Part shown: positions 43,791 to 51,523 of the stretch, piece after piece
Layout of the letters: each line of letters begins with the position of its first letter
Numbering within the stretch: the stretch's first letter is position 1
Assembly: GCF_022179225.1 (NCBI RefSeq)
Contig: NZ_BPQL01000025.1
Span: 1 to 64,000 of the forward strand
DNA from: Methylobacterium goesingense
GTDB taxonomy: Bacteria > Pseudomonadota > Alphaproteobacteria > Rhizobiales > Beijerinckiaceae
Length of the DNA: 64,000 bases
Direction: 5' to 3'
Notes under the pieces: model-generated
What the model was told of the DNA's origin: nothing
Databases searched by the model: none
What the model saw: only the letters and a program-made list of their open reading frames with translations
Program-made: the position numbers and the translations under genes

Positions 43791-46340
43791 ATGACGAAGC
43801 GGACGCTGCGGGGCAGCCTGCTCCTATCGGTGGCGCTGGTGCCCGGCACGGCCTGGGCGCAGGGCGCGGGCGGACAGGCGTCGGTGCGGCTCGACGAACT
43901 CAGCGTCGTGGCGACGACGCCCGTGGGCGCGGTCGGCGATTCCCTCTCCGGCATCTCCGCCGCGCAGGCGCCGGCCGGGCAGTTGCCGGTGGTGTCCGAG
44001 CCGCGCCTGCGCGGCGGCGCCCAGCCCCTCTACAAGATCCCCAGCACCGTCGAGACGGTAACGGCTGCCGACCTCGACGTCGACCGCGGCACGTTCAACG
44101 CCGTGGCCACGCTGGCGCGCAAGACGCCGGGACTCAACCTCTCGGATTCCCAGGGCAACAACAACCGCGTCGACATCAACTATCGCGGTTTCCAGGCCTC
44201 GCCGGTCACCGGCGTGCCGCAGGGTCTGGCGGTCTACCAGAACGGCGTGCGCATCAACGAGGCCTTCGGCGACACCGTCAACCTCGACCTGATCCCGCCC
44301 TCCGCCATCCAGCGGATCGACGTGGTCACCAGCAACCCGGTCTTCGGCCTCAACGCGCTCGGCGGCGCGATCAACATCCAGATGAAGAACGGCTTCACCT
44401 GGCAGGGCACCGACGTGACGCTCCTCGGCGGGTCGGACGGACGCATCGGGGGGGGCCTCGAATACGGCAAGGTCATCGGCCCCTGGAGCTTCTACTTCAA
44501 CGGCGACGGGCTCAACGACCGCGGCTGGCGCTACCAGTCGCCGACCACGATCGGGCGCGTCTACACCGACCTCGGCTACCGCACCCTCGATTCCGAATTC
44601 CACATCATCGGCAACTTCGCCCGGACCTTCTTCGGCGCCGCCGCCGCAACCCCGGTCGACTTCACCCACCTCGACCCACGGGCGATCTTCACCTACCCGC
44701 AGACCACCACCACCCAGCTCGGCACCCTGCAGGTGACGGGGCGGGTCGACATCTCGCCGACCTGGGATCTCGCCGGAAACGCCTATTTCCGCCGCTTCAG
44801 CCAGCAGTACATCGACGGCAACGACGCCGAGTTCGAGCGCTGCGGCCGGCAATGCTCGACGCCCGACGTGCTGCGCTTCGATGACGACGGCTTCCCCAAC
44901 GTCAACTTCGACCAGCTGCGCCTCCGCGGCGCCAACGGCCAGCTGATTCCCCGCACCGCCGGCGTGCCCTACGGCACCCTCGACACGACGAAGACCGAGG
45001 CGACCGGCTACGGCGGCTCGCTGCAGGCGGCCAACCGCGACCGCGTCTTCGGGTTCAACAACAGCTTCGTCGTCGGCGGCAGCATCGATGTCGCGGATTA
45101 CAGCTACAAGTCGTCGAGCACCCTTGGGGTGATCAACCCGGACCTCTCGGTCACCATCGATCCGAACAACCCGAATTACGGCTTCATCCCAGGCCTCGGC
45201 ACCACGCAGCTGCGCACGGACGGGGCGCTCGGCATCGCGCCGAGCGCGGTGCTCGGCTCGAACCTCTACATGGGCCTCTACACCACGGACACGATCGACC
45301 TCACCGACCAGCTCTCGCTGACGGCGGGGGCCCGGCTGAACTTCGCCCGCGTCTCGACGCAGGACCAGACCGGCTTCTCGCCGGACGTGACCGGGACGCA
45401 TTACTTCACCAAGATCAACCCGCTGGCGGGCCTGACCTACCGGTTCACCCCGGGCCTCTCGCTCTACGGCAGCTACTCCGAGTCGAACCGCGCCCCGACG
45501 CCGCTCGAACTGGCCTGCGCCAACCCCGAGCGCCCCTGCCTGCTGCCGAACTCCCTGGTCGCCGACCCGCCCTTGAAGCAGGTGACCGCCCAGAACTACG
45601 AAGTCGGCATCCGCGGCGCGCTCCCGAATTTCTATGACGGCGGCCTCCTCACCTATAAGGTCGCGGCCTTCCGCAACGATCTGGCCAACGACATCCTGCA
45701 GCTCGCGACCCCCGGCAACGCGGCCCGCGGCTACTTCGTCAATGTGCCGGCGACCCGGCGCCAGGGCATCGAGGTCGGCGGCGAGTTCACCCGCGGCGAC
45801 CTCTCGGTCTACGCCAACTACGCCCTGATCGACGCGACCTTCCGCTTCACCGGCACCCTGTCCTCCCCGAACAACCCCTTCTCGGTGCCCGACGCCGACG
45901 GCAATCCCGGCGAGATCCTGGTGACGCCCGGCAAGAAGGTCCCGCTGATCCCCGATCACCAGTTCAAGGTCGGCTTCGAGTACATGGTCCTGCCGGGCTG
46001 GCGGGTCGGAATGAACCTGCAGGCCTTCTCCTCGTCCTACTACCGGGGCGACGAGTCGAACCTGAACCGCAAGCTGCCGGCCTATTACGTGCTCGGCCTC
46101 AACACGAGCTACCAGATCACGCCCAAGCTCCAGGTCTTCGGCCTCGTCACCAACCTGACCAACAACCGCTACACGACCTTCGGCACGTTCTTCGAGCCGG
46201 GCCTCGTGGCCAACCGCTACCCCGTGAGCGACGTGCGCACCACGACGCTGGCCCAGCCGCTCTCGATCTACGGCGGCCTGCGCTACTCCTTCGGAGCGGA
46301 CCCGGTGCCGATGGCCGAGCCGATCATCCGCAAGTACTGA
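43791..46340 (+). CDS. lutH: LutH, TonB-dependent outer-membrane receptor for lanthanide
   Basis: From ATG 43791 the protein has 849 residues, with a signal peptide to WAQ (about residue 21). A TonB-box-like segment (DELSVVATTP) is followed by the plug (IPSTVETVTAADLDVDRG ... ALGGAINIQMKNGF) and a 22-strand-type barrel ending IIRKY. In M. extorquens LutH is needed for growth with soluble lanthanide. A 5'-longer frame adds 28 residues with no signal character. A strong hairpin follows the stop. Confidence 0.94.
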   Translation: MTKRTLRGSLLLSVALVPGTAWAQGAGGQASVRLDELSVVATTPVGAVGDSLSGISAAQAPAGQLPVVSEPRLRGGAQPLYKIPSTVETVTAADLDVDRGTFNAVATLARKTPGLNLSDSQGNNNRVDINYRGFQASPVTGVPQGLAVYQNGVRINEAFGDTVNLDLIPPSAIQRIDVVTSNPVFGLNALGGAINIQMKNGFTWQGTDVTLLGGSDGRIGGGLEYGKVIGPWSFYFNGDGLNDRGWRYQSPTTIGRVYTDLGYRTLDSEFHIIGNFARTFFGAAAATPVDFTHLDPRAIFTYPQTTTTQLGTLQVTGRVDISPTWDLAGNAYFRRFSQQYIDGNDAEFERCGRQCSTPDVLRFDDDGFPNVNFDQLRLRGANGQLIPRTAGVPYGTLDTTKTEATGYGGSLQAANRDRVFGFNNSFVVGGSIDVADYSYKSSSTLGVINPDLSVTIDPNNPNYGFIPGLGTTQLRTDGALGIAPSAVLGSNLYMGLYTTDTIDLTDQLSLTAGARLNFARVSTQDQTGFSPDVTGTHYFTKINPLAGLTYRFTPGLSLYGSYSESNRAPTPLELACANPERPCLLPNSLVADPPLKQVTAQNYEVGIRGALPNFYDGGLLTYKVAAFRNDLANDILQLATPGNAARGYFVNVPATRRQGIEVGGEFTRGDLSVYANYALIDATFRFTGTLSSPNNPFSVPDADGNPGEILVTPGKKVPLIPDHQFKVGFEYMVLPGWRVGMNLQAFSSSYYRGDESNLNRKLPAYYVLGLNTSYQITPKLQVFGLVTNLTNNRYTTFGTFFEPGLVANRYPVSDVRTTTLAQPLSIYGGLRYSFGADPVPMAEPIIRKY

Positions 46341-46363
46341 ACGCAGTCACCCGAACAGACCTG

Positions 46364-46400
46364 AACGGCGCGGATCCCCGGATCCGCGCCGTTCTTCGTT
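46364..46400 (+). terminator. Terminator of lutH
   Basis: A perfect 14-bp inverted repeat (46364-46377 with 46380-46393; a realistic loop of 4-6 nt) is followed by CTTCGTT, 23 bp past the lutH stop. It separates the lut operon from lanM. Confidence 0.8.
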
Positions 46401-46534
46401 GGTGGACCGGGCATATAGCCGGCTGGAGCGCACAGACCTCACGAAACAGTGATCTTGCGGCTATTACCCGGCATAGAGTCCGAACAATCCCGACGGGGGT
46501 TGCCGGATTCTCCCGATTCTTCTAATGAGTCGCA

Positions 46535-46555
46535 AGTCGAGTCGTCGACTCGACT
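46535..46555. promoter_or_regulatory. 21-bp palindrome upstream of lanM
   Basis: Two perfect 10-nt arms (AGTCGAGTCG and its complement) flank a central T, 89 bp before the lanM ATG. The perfect dyad in the promoter region of a highly metal-responsive gene suggests an operator. No known regulator motif is recognised. Confidence 0.5.
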
Positions 46556-46598
46556 CGCCGTGACTCGGGCAGATTCGCCTATGTCACGGCTCTATCTC

Positions 46599-46618
46599 GA
46601 AGAACCTCAGGGTTCTTC
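46599..46618 (+). promoter_or_regulatory. Stem-loop in the lanM leader
   Basis: GAAGAACC and GGTTCTTC form an 8-bp stem with a TCAG loop, ending 25 bp before the lanM start codon. It could stabilise the mRNA or control translation, given the abundance expected of lanmodulin. Confidence 0.45.
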
Positions 46619-46643
46619 TCGCTGATCTTCGGAGTGCTTCAGT

Positions 46644-47030
46644 ATGTCGTCTCGCCTGTCCGCCGTCGCGATTTTCGCCGCCCTGCTGGGCTTCGCCGCC
46701 CCCGCCCTCGCGGCCGACGTCTCCGCCTTCGATCCTGACAAGGACGGCACCATCGATCTGGCCGAGGCGCAGGCGGCCGCCGCGAAGAAGTTCGACATGC
46801 TGGACCCGGACAAGGACGGCACCCTCGACGCCCGGGAGCTGAACGGCCTCCTCACCGCCGCAGAGCTCAAGGCCGCCGATCCGGACAGCGACGGCACCCT
46901 CGACAAGAAGGAATACCTCGCCGTGGTGGCGGCGCGCTTTAAGGCCGCAGACCCGGATGCCGAGGGGACCATCGACGCGAAGGAACTCTCGTCGCCGGCC
47001 GGCGCTTCCCTGGCGACCCTGCTGAAGTAA
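46644..47030 (+). CDS. lanM: Lanmodulin, periplasmic lanthanide-binding EF-hand protein
   Basis: The 128-residue precursor has a signal peptide cleaved near residue 23. Four 12-residue EF-loops begin at D30, D54, D79 and D103, each with Pro at position 2, the lanmodulin hallmark: DPDKDGTIDLAE, DPDKDGTLDARE, DPDSDGTLDKKE and DPDAEGTIDAKE. Spacing between loops is 24, 25 and 24 residues, as in M. extorquens LanM. EF4 differs from the M. extorquens form as I remember it (Asn first, Asp fifth): here Asp is first and Glu107 is fifth. It lies after lutH with its own leader. Confidence 0.97.
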   Translation: MSSRLSAVAIFAALLGFAAPALAADVSAFDPDKDGTIDLAEAQAAAAKKFDMLDPDKDGTLDARELNGLLTAAELKAADPDSDGTLDKKEYLAVVAARFKAADPDAEGTIDAKELSSPAGASLATLLK

Positions 47031-47073
47031 GGCCGTCCATCGGGGGCGGCCCCCCGAACGGAGCGTTCCATCC

Positions 47074-47433
47074 ATGCGGATCACCCTCGTCCTGCCGGCC
47101 GCCCTCGTCCTTCTCGGCGCCGCCGGGCCGGCCCTCGCCTCATCCTGCTCCGAGCAGATCGCCACCATCGAGCGCCGCCTCGACAGTGCCGGCGCCGAGC
47201 AGGTGACGGGCAAGGAGCCGCCCGGCGGGCCGACCTCCTCGCACTCCGAGAAGGCCCTCGACCACGCGCCGAAGGGCAAGCCGACCGATCCCTCGACCAC
47301 GGCGAGCGCCGGCGGCGTCGCGGAAGCCCGCGACCTGATCAAGAAGGCCCGCGCCCAGGACAAGGCCGGCGACATGAAGGGCTGCGAGGACACAATGACC
47401 GAGGCCAAGAAGAAGGCCGGCGCCCTGCCGTAG
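47074..47433 (+). CDS. Small exported two-Cys protein downstream of lanM
   Basis: The 119-residue protein has a signal peptide ending ALAS (about residue 22). The mature part is CSEQIATIERRLD, a 40-residue Gly/Pro/Ser-rich linker, then ARDLIKKARAQDKAGDMKGC and AKKKAGALP. The pattern C-x-E-x-I-A-x-I-x-x-x-L ... G-x-x-x-x-C ... A-K matches LutD, so both appear homologous. The start is 43 bp after lanM and a hairpin follows. The function is unknown but probably linked to lanthanide. Confidence 0.82.
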   Translation: MRITLVLPAALVLLGAAGPALASSCSEQIATIERRLDSAGAEQVTGKEPPGGPTSSHSEKALDHAPKGKPTDPSTTASAGGVAEARDLIKKARAQDKAGDMKGCEDTMTEAKKKAGALP

Positions 47434-47502
47434 GGCGCTTGCGCCGGACCGGGCACCCGCCCGGCGCGGGCGGCGTAACGCCATAATCGCGCAAAAACCA
47501 TC

Positions 47503-47532
47503 AGGGCCGCGCTCCTCACGGAGCGCGGCCCT
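47503..47532. terminator. Bidirectional terminator
   Basis: A perfect 13-bp stem (47503-47515 with 47520-47532, loop TCAC) has CTTCG on the plus side and, on the minus strand, GGTTTTTG. It can end both the lanM-side transcript and the convergent sugar transferase gene. Confidence 0.8.
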
Positions 47533-47594
47533 CTTCGTCGGGACCGATCGCCTTCGGACCACGGCGGCGGGGCCTGCACCCGGCCAGCGCGCTC

Positions 47595-49148
47595 TCAATA
47601 GGCGTTCTTGGTGCGGAACAGGGAGACCGGGGTCGCGAGCATGATCTTGATGTCGAGCAGGATCGACCAGTTCTCGATGTAGTGCAGGTCGTGCTCGACG
47701 CGCTTCTGGATCTTGTCGCTGGTGTCGGTCTCCCCGCGCCAGCCGTTCACTTGGGCCCAGCCGGTGATGCCGGGCTTGACCTTGTGCCGCGCGAAGTAGC
47801 CGTCGACCACCTGATCGTAGAGGGTGTTGGCGGCCTTGGCCTGGAGGGCGTGGGGCCGGGGGCCGACGAGGGAGAGCTCGCCCTTGATGACATTGAAGAG
47901 CTGCGGCAGCTCGTCGAGGGAGGTGCGGCGGATGAAGCGGCCCACCGGCGTCACGCGGGGGTCGTCGCGCGTCACCAGCTTGGCGGCGCCCGCGTCGCTC
48001 TGGTTCACGTACATCGAGCGGAACTTGTAGACCTCGATCAGCTCGTTGTTGAAGCCGTAGCGCTTCTGCCGGAACAAGACCGGGCCGGGGGAGGTGAGGC
48101 GCACGGCGAGCGCCACCCCGAGCATGACGGGGGCCAGCGTCACGAGCATCGCCAGGCCGACCACGCGGTCGAACAGGCTCTTGGCCACGATGTCCCAGTC
48201 GGCCATCGGCTTGTCGAACACGTCGAGGACGGGCACGCTGCCCAGGTAGGAATAGGCGCGGGGGCGCAGCCGCAGCTTCGAGGCCTGGGCCGAGAGGCGA
48301 ATGTCGATCGGCAACACCCAGAGCTTGGCCAGCATCTGCAGGATGCGGTCCTCGGCGGTGATCGGGATCGTGAAGATGATGAGGTCGAGCCGCGTTGTCC
48401 GCGCATAGGCCACGAGGTCGTTCACGCTGCCGAGCTTCGGGTAGCCGGCCACCACCGTGTCGGAGCGCATGTCGCCGCGATCGTCGAACACGCCGACGAT
48501 GCGGACGCCGGATTCCGCTTGCGCGTCGAGGGCCCGGATGAGGTCCTCCGCGACCGCGCCGCCGCCGACGATGGCCGTCCGCCGGTCGAAATGGCCGCGC
48601 TGCATCTGCGCGCCCACCAGGGCGACGAGCGCAAAGCGCTCGGCCACGAGGGCGGCGAGGCCACCGGCGAAGAAGGTCGCCAGCCAGATGCGCGAGTAGT
48701 GATCCGCGACCTTGGCGAAGACCATCACGGCGGCCACCAGCAGGAAGGCCAGGCACCAGGCGCCGAGCAGCCGGAGGGCCCCGCTGGTGAGCGCGCGGAA
48801 GGCGGTCATCCGGTAGGCCCCGGCGGCCTGGAGCAACAGCACCGCCAGCGCCGCGATGCCGAGGGTGGCCGTGAGGTAGCGGGGCGACAGGGGCACGATC
48901 CCGGTGAGTTGCACCGCGTGGACGCCGACGCCGAGCGCCGCGATCAGGACGAACTCGACAACGCGGACGCAGCCCGCCAGCACCACCGGCGACAGGAAGG
49001 CCGGCGGGCTCGGGGGCGCCAGTGCCTCCGCGGGGGGCATCGCCGGCAGGGCGGCGGCACCCTGGCCGCCGGGATGGCTGGAACCGGGACGGTGGCCGCC
49101 GGAGCGGCCGGCCGCCTCCAGGAGATCACGGACATCGAAGGCGCTCAT
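47595..49148 (-). CDS. Undecaprenyl-phosphate sugar phosphotransferase (exopolysaccharide initiation)
   Basis: The 517-residue protein has a Pro-rich N-terminus and four to five TM helices (about residues 55-180). A CoA-binding-like Rossmann domain ([20 protein letters not shown]) and a fifth membrane segment follow. The C-terminal bacterial sugar transferase domain has [20 protein letters not shown] and the catalytic [17 protein letters not shown]. It loads the first sugar phosphate on undecaprenyl phosphate. It probably acts with the glycosyltransferase, Wza-like and Wzc-like products nearby. Confidence 0.93.
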   Translation of the reverse strand: MSAFDVRDLLEAAGRSGGHRPGSSHPGGQGAAALPAMPPAEALAPPSPPAFLSPVVLAGCVRVVEFVLIAALGVGVHAVQLTGIVPLSPRYLTATLGIAALAVLLLQAAGAYRMTAFRALTSGALRLLGAWCLAFLLVAAVMVFAKVADHYSRIWLATFFAGGLAALVAERFALVALVGAQMQRGHFDRRTAIVGGGAVAEDLIRALDAQAESGVRIVGVFDDRGDMRSDTVVAGYPKLGSVNDLVAYARTTRLDLIIFTIPITAEDRILQMLAKLWVLPIDIRLSAQASKLRLRPRAYSYLGSVPVLDVFDKPMADWDIVAKSLFDRVVGLAMLVTLAPVMLGVALAVRLTSPGPVLFRQKRYGFNNELIEVYKFRSMYVNQSDAGAAKLVTRDDPRVTPVGRFIRRTSLDELPQLFNVIKGELSLVGPRPHALQAKAANTLYDQVVDGYFARHKVKPGITGWAQVNGWRGETDTSDKIQKRVEHDLHYIENWSILLDIKIMLATPVSLFRTKNAY

Positions 49149-49199
49149 GGCAGGCTTCCGAATTCTTCTGGGCGCGCGAGGTTGAGGTTACGAAAAGGA

Positions 49200-50495
49200 T
49201 TACGGGGCCGTGGGGGCGATCGCCGGGCGGGCGGCCCCGGCCCTGGCCCGCAGGGCAGAGGCGTAGCCGGACAGCACGTCGGACCCCATCCGGGTCATCG
49301 AGAAGCGCGCCTTGACCGAGGCGGCGAGCCCCTCGAAGCGCAGGCGGCAGGCTTCCGGCTCCTCGTCGAGGACCCGTGCGATGGCCGCCGCCAGGGCCTG
49401 CCCGTCGCGGGGCGGCACAAGCTGCCCGGCGGCCGGCCCGAAGATCTCGGGGATGCCGCCCACGTTGGTGGCCACCAGGGGATGGCGGGCGGCGGCGGCC
49501 TCCAGCACCACGTAGGGGAGGGATTCGGCCAGCGAGGGCACCACCATCACCCGCCCGCGGGCGAGCACCGCCCGGATCGACTGGGGCGGCTCGAAGGCCA
49601 CCGCGTCGCCGAGCCCCATCGCCACCACGCGCTCGGCGAGGACGTTGGCGTCTGGGCCCGACCCGACCATGAGCAGCCGCAGGGCGCGTCCCTCGGCCCG
49701 CAGGCGCAGGAGGGCGTCGAGGAGGAAGGGTACGCCCTTCGCATCGCGCAGCTCTCCGATATAGAGCAGGTCGTAGCGGTCCTCGGCGGGAACGATGGGG
49801 TCGAATTCCGCCTCGCCGATCCCGTTATGGACGATGCGGGTGATCCGGCGGGGATCGCCCGCATAGGCGCGGTGGCGACCGGCGACGTACTCGCTCTCGA
49901 ACAGGAACACGTCCGTCCGCAGGGCGAGGCCGCGCTCGATGCCCATGTAGACGCGGTGGCGCAGGGTGCCGGGCTTGTAATTGTAGCTGCCGCCATGGGG
50001 CGTATAGGCCCGGATCGGCGCGCACCCGCGCACCGGGGCGAGGCGGGCGTAGACGCCGCCCTTGGCGCCGTGACCGTGGAGCACGTCGGCCCCGACCTCC
50101 GCGGCGCGGCGGGCGATGGCGCGCAGGGCCATGAGATCAGAGGGATGCGGGTTGCGCCGCATCGGCATCCGGGTGACGCCGAGAGCGAGGCAGGGCGCCA
50201 GGTCGGCCAGCGCCTGGGCGGCGCGCTCGCCCCCGGTGCTGGCATCGCAGACCAGACCCACCGCGTGGCCCGCCGCCGCCTGAAGGCGGGCCAGATCGAC
50301 GACGTGGCGGAAGAGCCCCCCCACGGGCGCGCGGAACACGTGCAGGATGCGCTGGGGCGGCAGGCCGCCGGAGGCGGCGCCCGCAGCCTGGAGGACGGAA
50401 CCGGACACGGCGGCTTCGAGGGCGGACGCAGACACGACGGGCTTCTCCACGCAACGCTGGACGGGCGGTCGGAACGCTCGGCCGTTGCCGGACAC
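49200..50495 (-). CDS. Glycosyltransferase family 4/1 (GT-B)
   Basis: The 431-residue protein has a GT-B layout: ILHVFRAPVGGLFRHVVDLA in the N-terminal domain, HGHGAKGGVYARL, and a nucleotide-sugar binding region with LLYIGELRDAKGVPFLLDAL, VVPSLAESLPYVVLEAAAAR and NVGGIPEIFG (E-x7-E). It probably adds a sugar during exopolysaccharide repeat synthesis. The first 45 residues are not conserved, so the true start may be internal. It lies 52 bp upstream of the phosphotransferase. Confidence 0.9.
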   Translation of the reverse strand: MSGNGRAFRPPVQRCVEKPVVSASALEAAVSGSVLQAAGAASGGLPPQRILHVFRAPVGGLFRHVVDLARLQAAAGHAVGLVCDASTGGERAAQALADLAPCLALGVTRMPMRRNPHPSDLMALRAIARRAAEVGADVLHGHGAKGGVYARLAPVRGCAPIRAYTPHGGSYNYKPGTLRHRVYMGIERGLALRTDVFLFESEYVAGRHRAYAGDPRRITRIVHNGIGEAEFDPIVPAEDRYDLLYIGELRDAKGVPFLLDALLRLRAEGRALRLLMVGSGPDANVLAERVVAMGLGDAVAFEPPQSIRAVLARGRVMVVPSLAESLPYVVLEAAAARHPLVATNVGGIPEIFGPAAGQLVPPRDGQALAAAIARVLDEEPEACRLRFEGLAASVKARFSMTRMGSDVLSGYASALRARAGAARPAIAPTAP

Positions 50496-50763
50496 TGGCC
50501 CGGAGAGGTGGGTGGACCGTTAAGCGGGGTACGCCGGCCTCCGGCGGGAGGCCACGAACGCCGCGATAGTTCGCGTCTCGGTTAGGCGATCCCTAATGAC
50601 CGCCGGCGGATCGCAGATCGGACGCAGACGACGCGGCAGCGATGCCAAGTCCTTGGTCAAGTCGATCACCGAAGACGGCGCCGGTCGCGCGACGCATCAC
50701 GCGCCTTCGGGCACGCACATCATGCCGGCGCGGCCGTGAAGGCGCGGCGCGCGATGACTCAGC

Positions 50764-51336
50764 CTAGAAGAACCGTTCCTTGATCACGATGGTGTCGCCC
50801 GGGCGTACCGGATAGGTCATCGGCACGATGCCGGAGACGAGGCCGTCCTTGCCCTCGCGGGTCAGCACCGCGTAGTCGCGGGCCGCGCGGGGACCGAACC
50901 CGGCCGCGATCGCCACCGCGGTCTCGACGGCCATGCCGTTGACGTAGGGATACTGGCCCGACGTCGTGACCTCGCCCAGGATGTAGAACGGCCGGTAGGC
51001 ATCGACCTCGACGGTGACGTGGGGCTCGCGCACGAAACCGGCGGAGAGCTTGGCCTCGATGTTTCGCGCGGCCTGGCTGGTGGGCTGGCCGCCGACCTTC
51101 ACGAGGCCGATGAGGGGCATGGCGATGTTGCCGGCCCCGTCCACAGCGTAGATGTTCGAGAGATTGTCCTGGCCGAAGACGATCACCCGGAGGCGGTCGC
51201 CGGCCGAGAGGGTGTAGCGCGCGCCGATCGAGCCGGTGCCGGTGGCGTCGAGCTGGTCGGTCCGGAAGTCGGGCCGCAGGCAGCCGCCGAGCGCCAGGCT
51301 CGACGAGAGTGCTAAGAGGAGTGATCGCCGGTTCAT
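50764..51336 (-). CDS. Polysaccharide export lipoprotein (Wza-like, Poly_export + SLBB)
   Basis: From ATG 51336 this is 190 residues with a lipoprotein signal (LALSSSLALGGC, Cys at about 18). The poly-export domain is YTLSAGDRLRVIVFGQDNLSNIYAVDGAGNIAMPLIG and is followed by an SLBB-type segment FYILGEVTTSGQYPYVNG. It should form the outer-membrane channel. It is short compared with Wza (about 380), as is typical for rhizobial-type versions. It is divergent from the Wzc-like gene. Confidence 0.92.
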   Translation of the reverse strand: MNRRSLLLALSSSLALGGCLRPDFRTDQLDATGTGSIGARYTLSAGDRLRVIVFGQDNLSNIYAVDGAGNIAMPLIGLVKVGGQPTSQAARNIEAKLSAGFVREPHVTVEVDAYRPFYILGEVTTSGQYPYVNGMAVETAVAIAAGFGPRAARDYAVLTREGKDGLVSGIVPMTYPVRPGDTIVIKERFF

Positions 51337-51523
51337 CACCACTGCCGCCGTGAGGACTGTATCCACAGCCTCCTAAGACGATATGGTTAACGAACACTAA
51401 CGGCCCGCTGGCCATGGTTTCGCGCGGCCTCGTCTTAACGTCCGGTCAATCTTAACGCGCTCTATTCGTGGACGAGCCGGCCGCCTCGCGGTCGCCGCCC
51501 TTGCCTTGCGTAAAGATCGAGCC
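51337..51523. promoter_or_regulatory. Divergent promoter region of the wza/wzc-like genes with TAACG repeats
   Basis: Between the two divergent genes there are three TTAACG hexamers (51387-51392, 51435-51440, 51452-51457) and one CTAACG (51397-51402), all in the same orientation. The first two are one helix turn apart. They could be a regulator-binding array; no known consensus is claimed. Confidence 0.35.

Noticed and set aside
43824..45959. 711-codon open frame antisense to lutH
   Set aside because: Low-complexity Val/Glu/Arg/Gly sequence typical of the opposite strand of a high-GC gene; no ribosome-binding site or family features.
47682..50585. 967-codon open frame on the plus strand across the two exopolysaccharide genes
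   Set aside because: It mirrors the glycosyltransferase and phosphotransferase genes, which have clear motifs; Gln/His/Arg-rich shadow.
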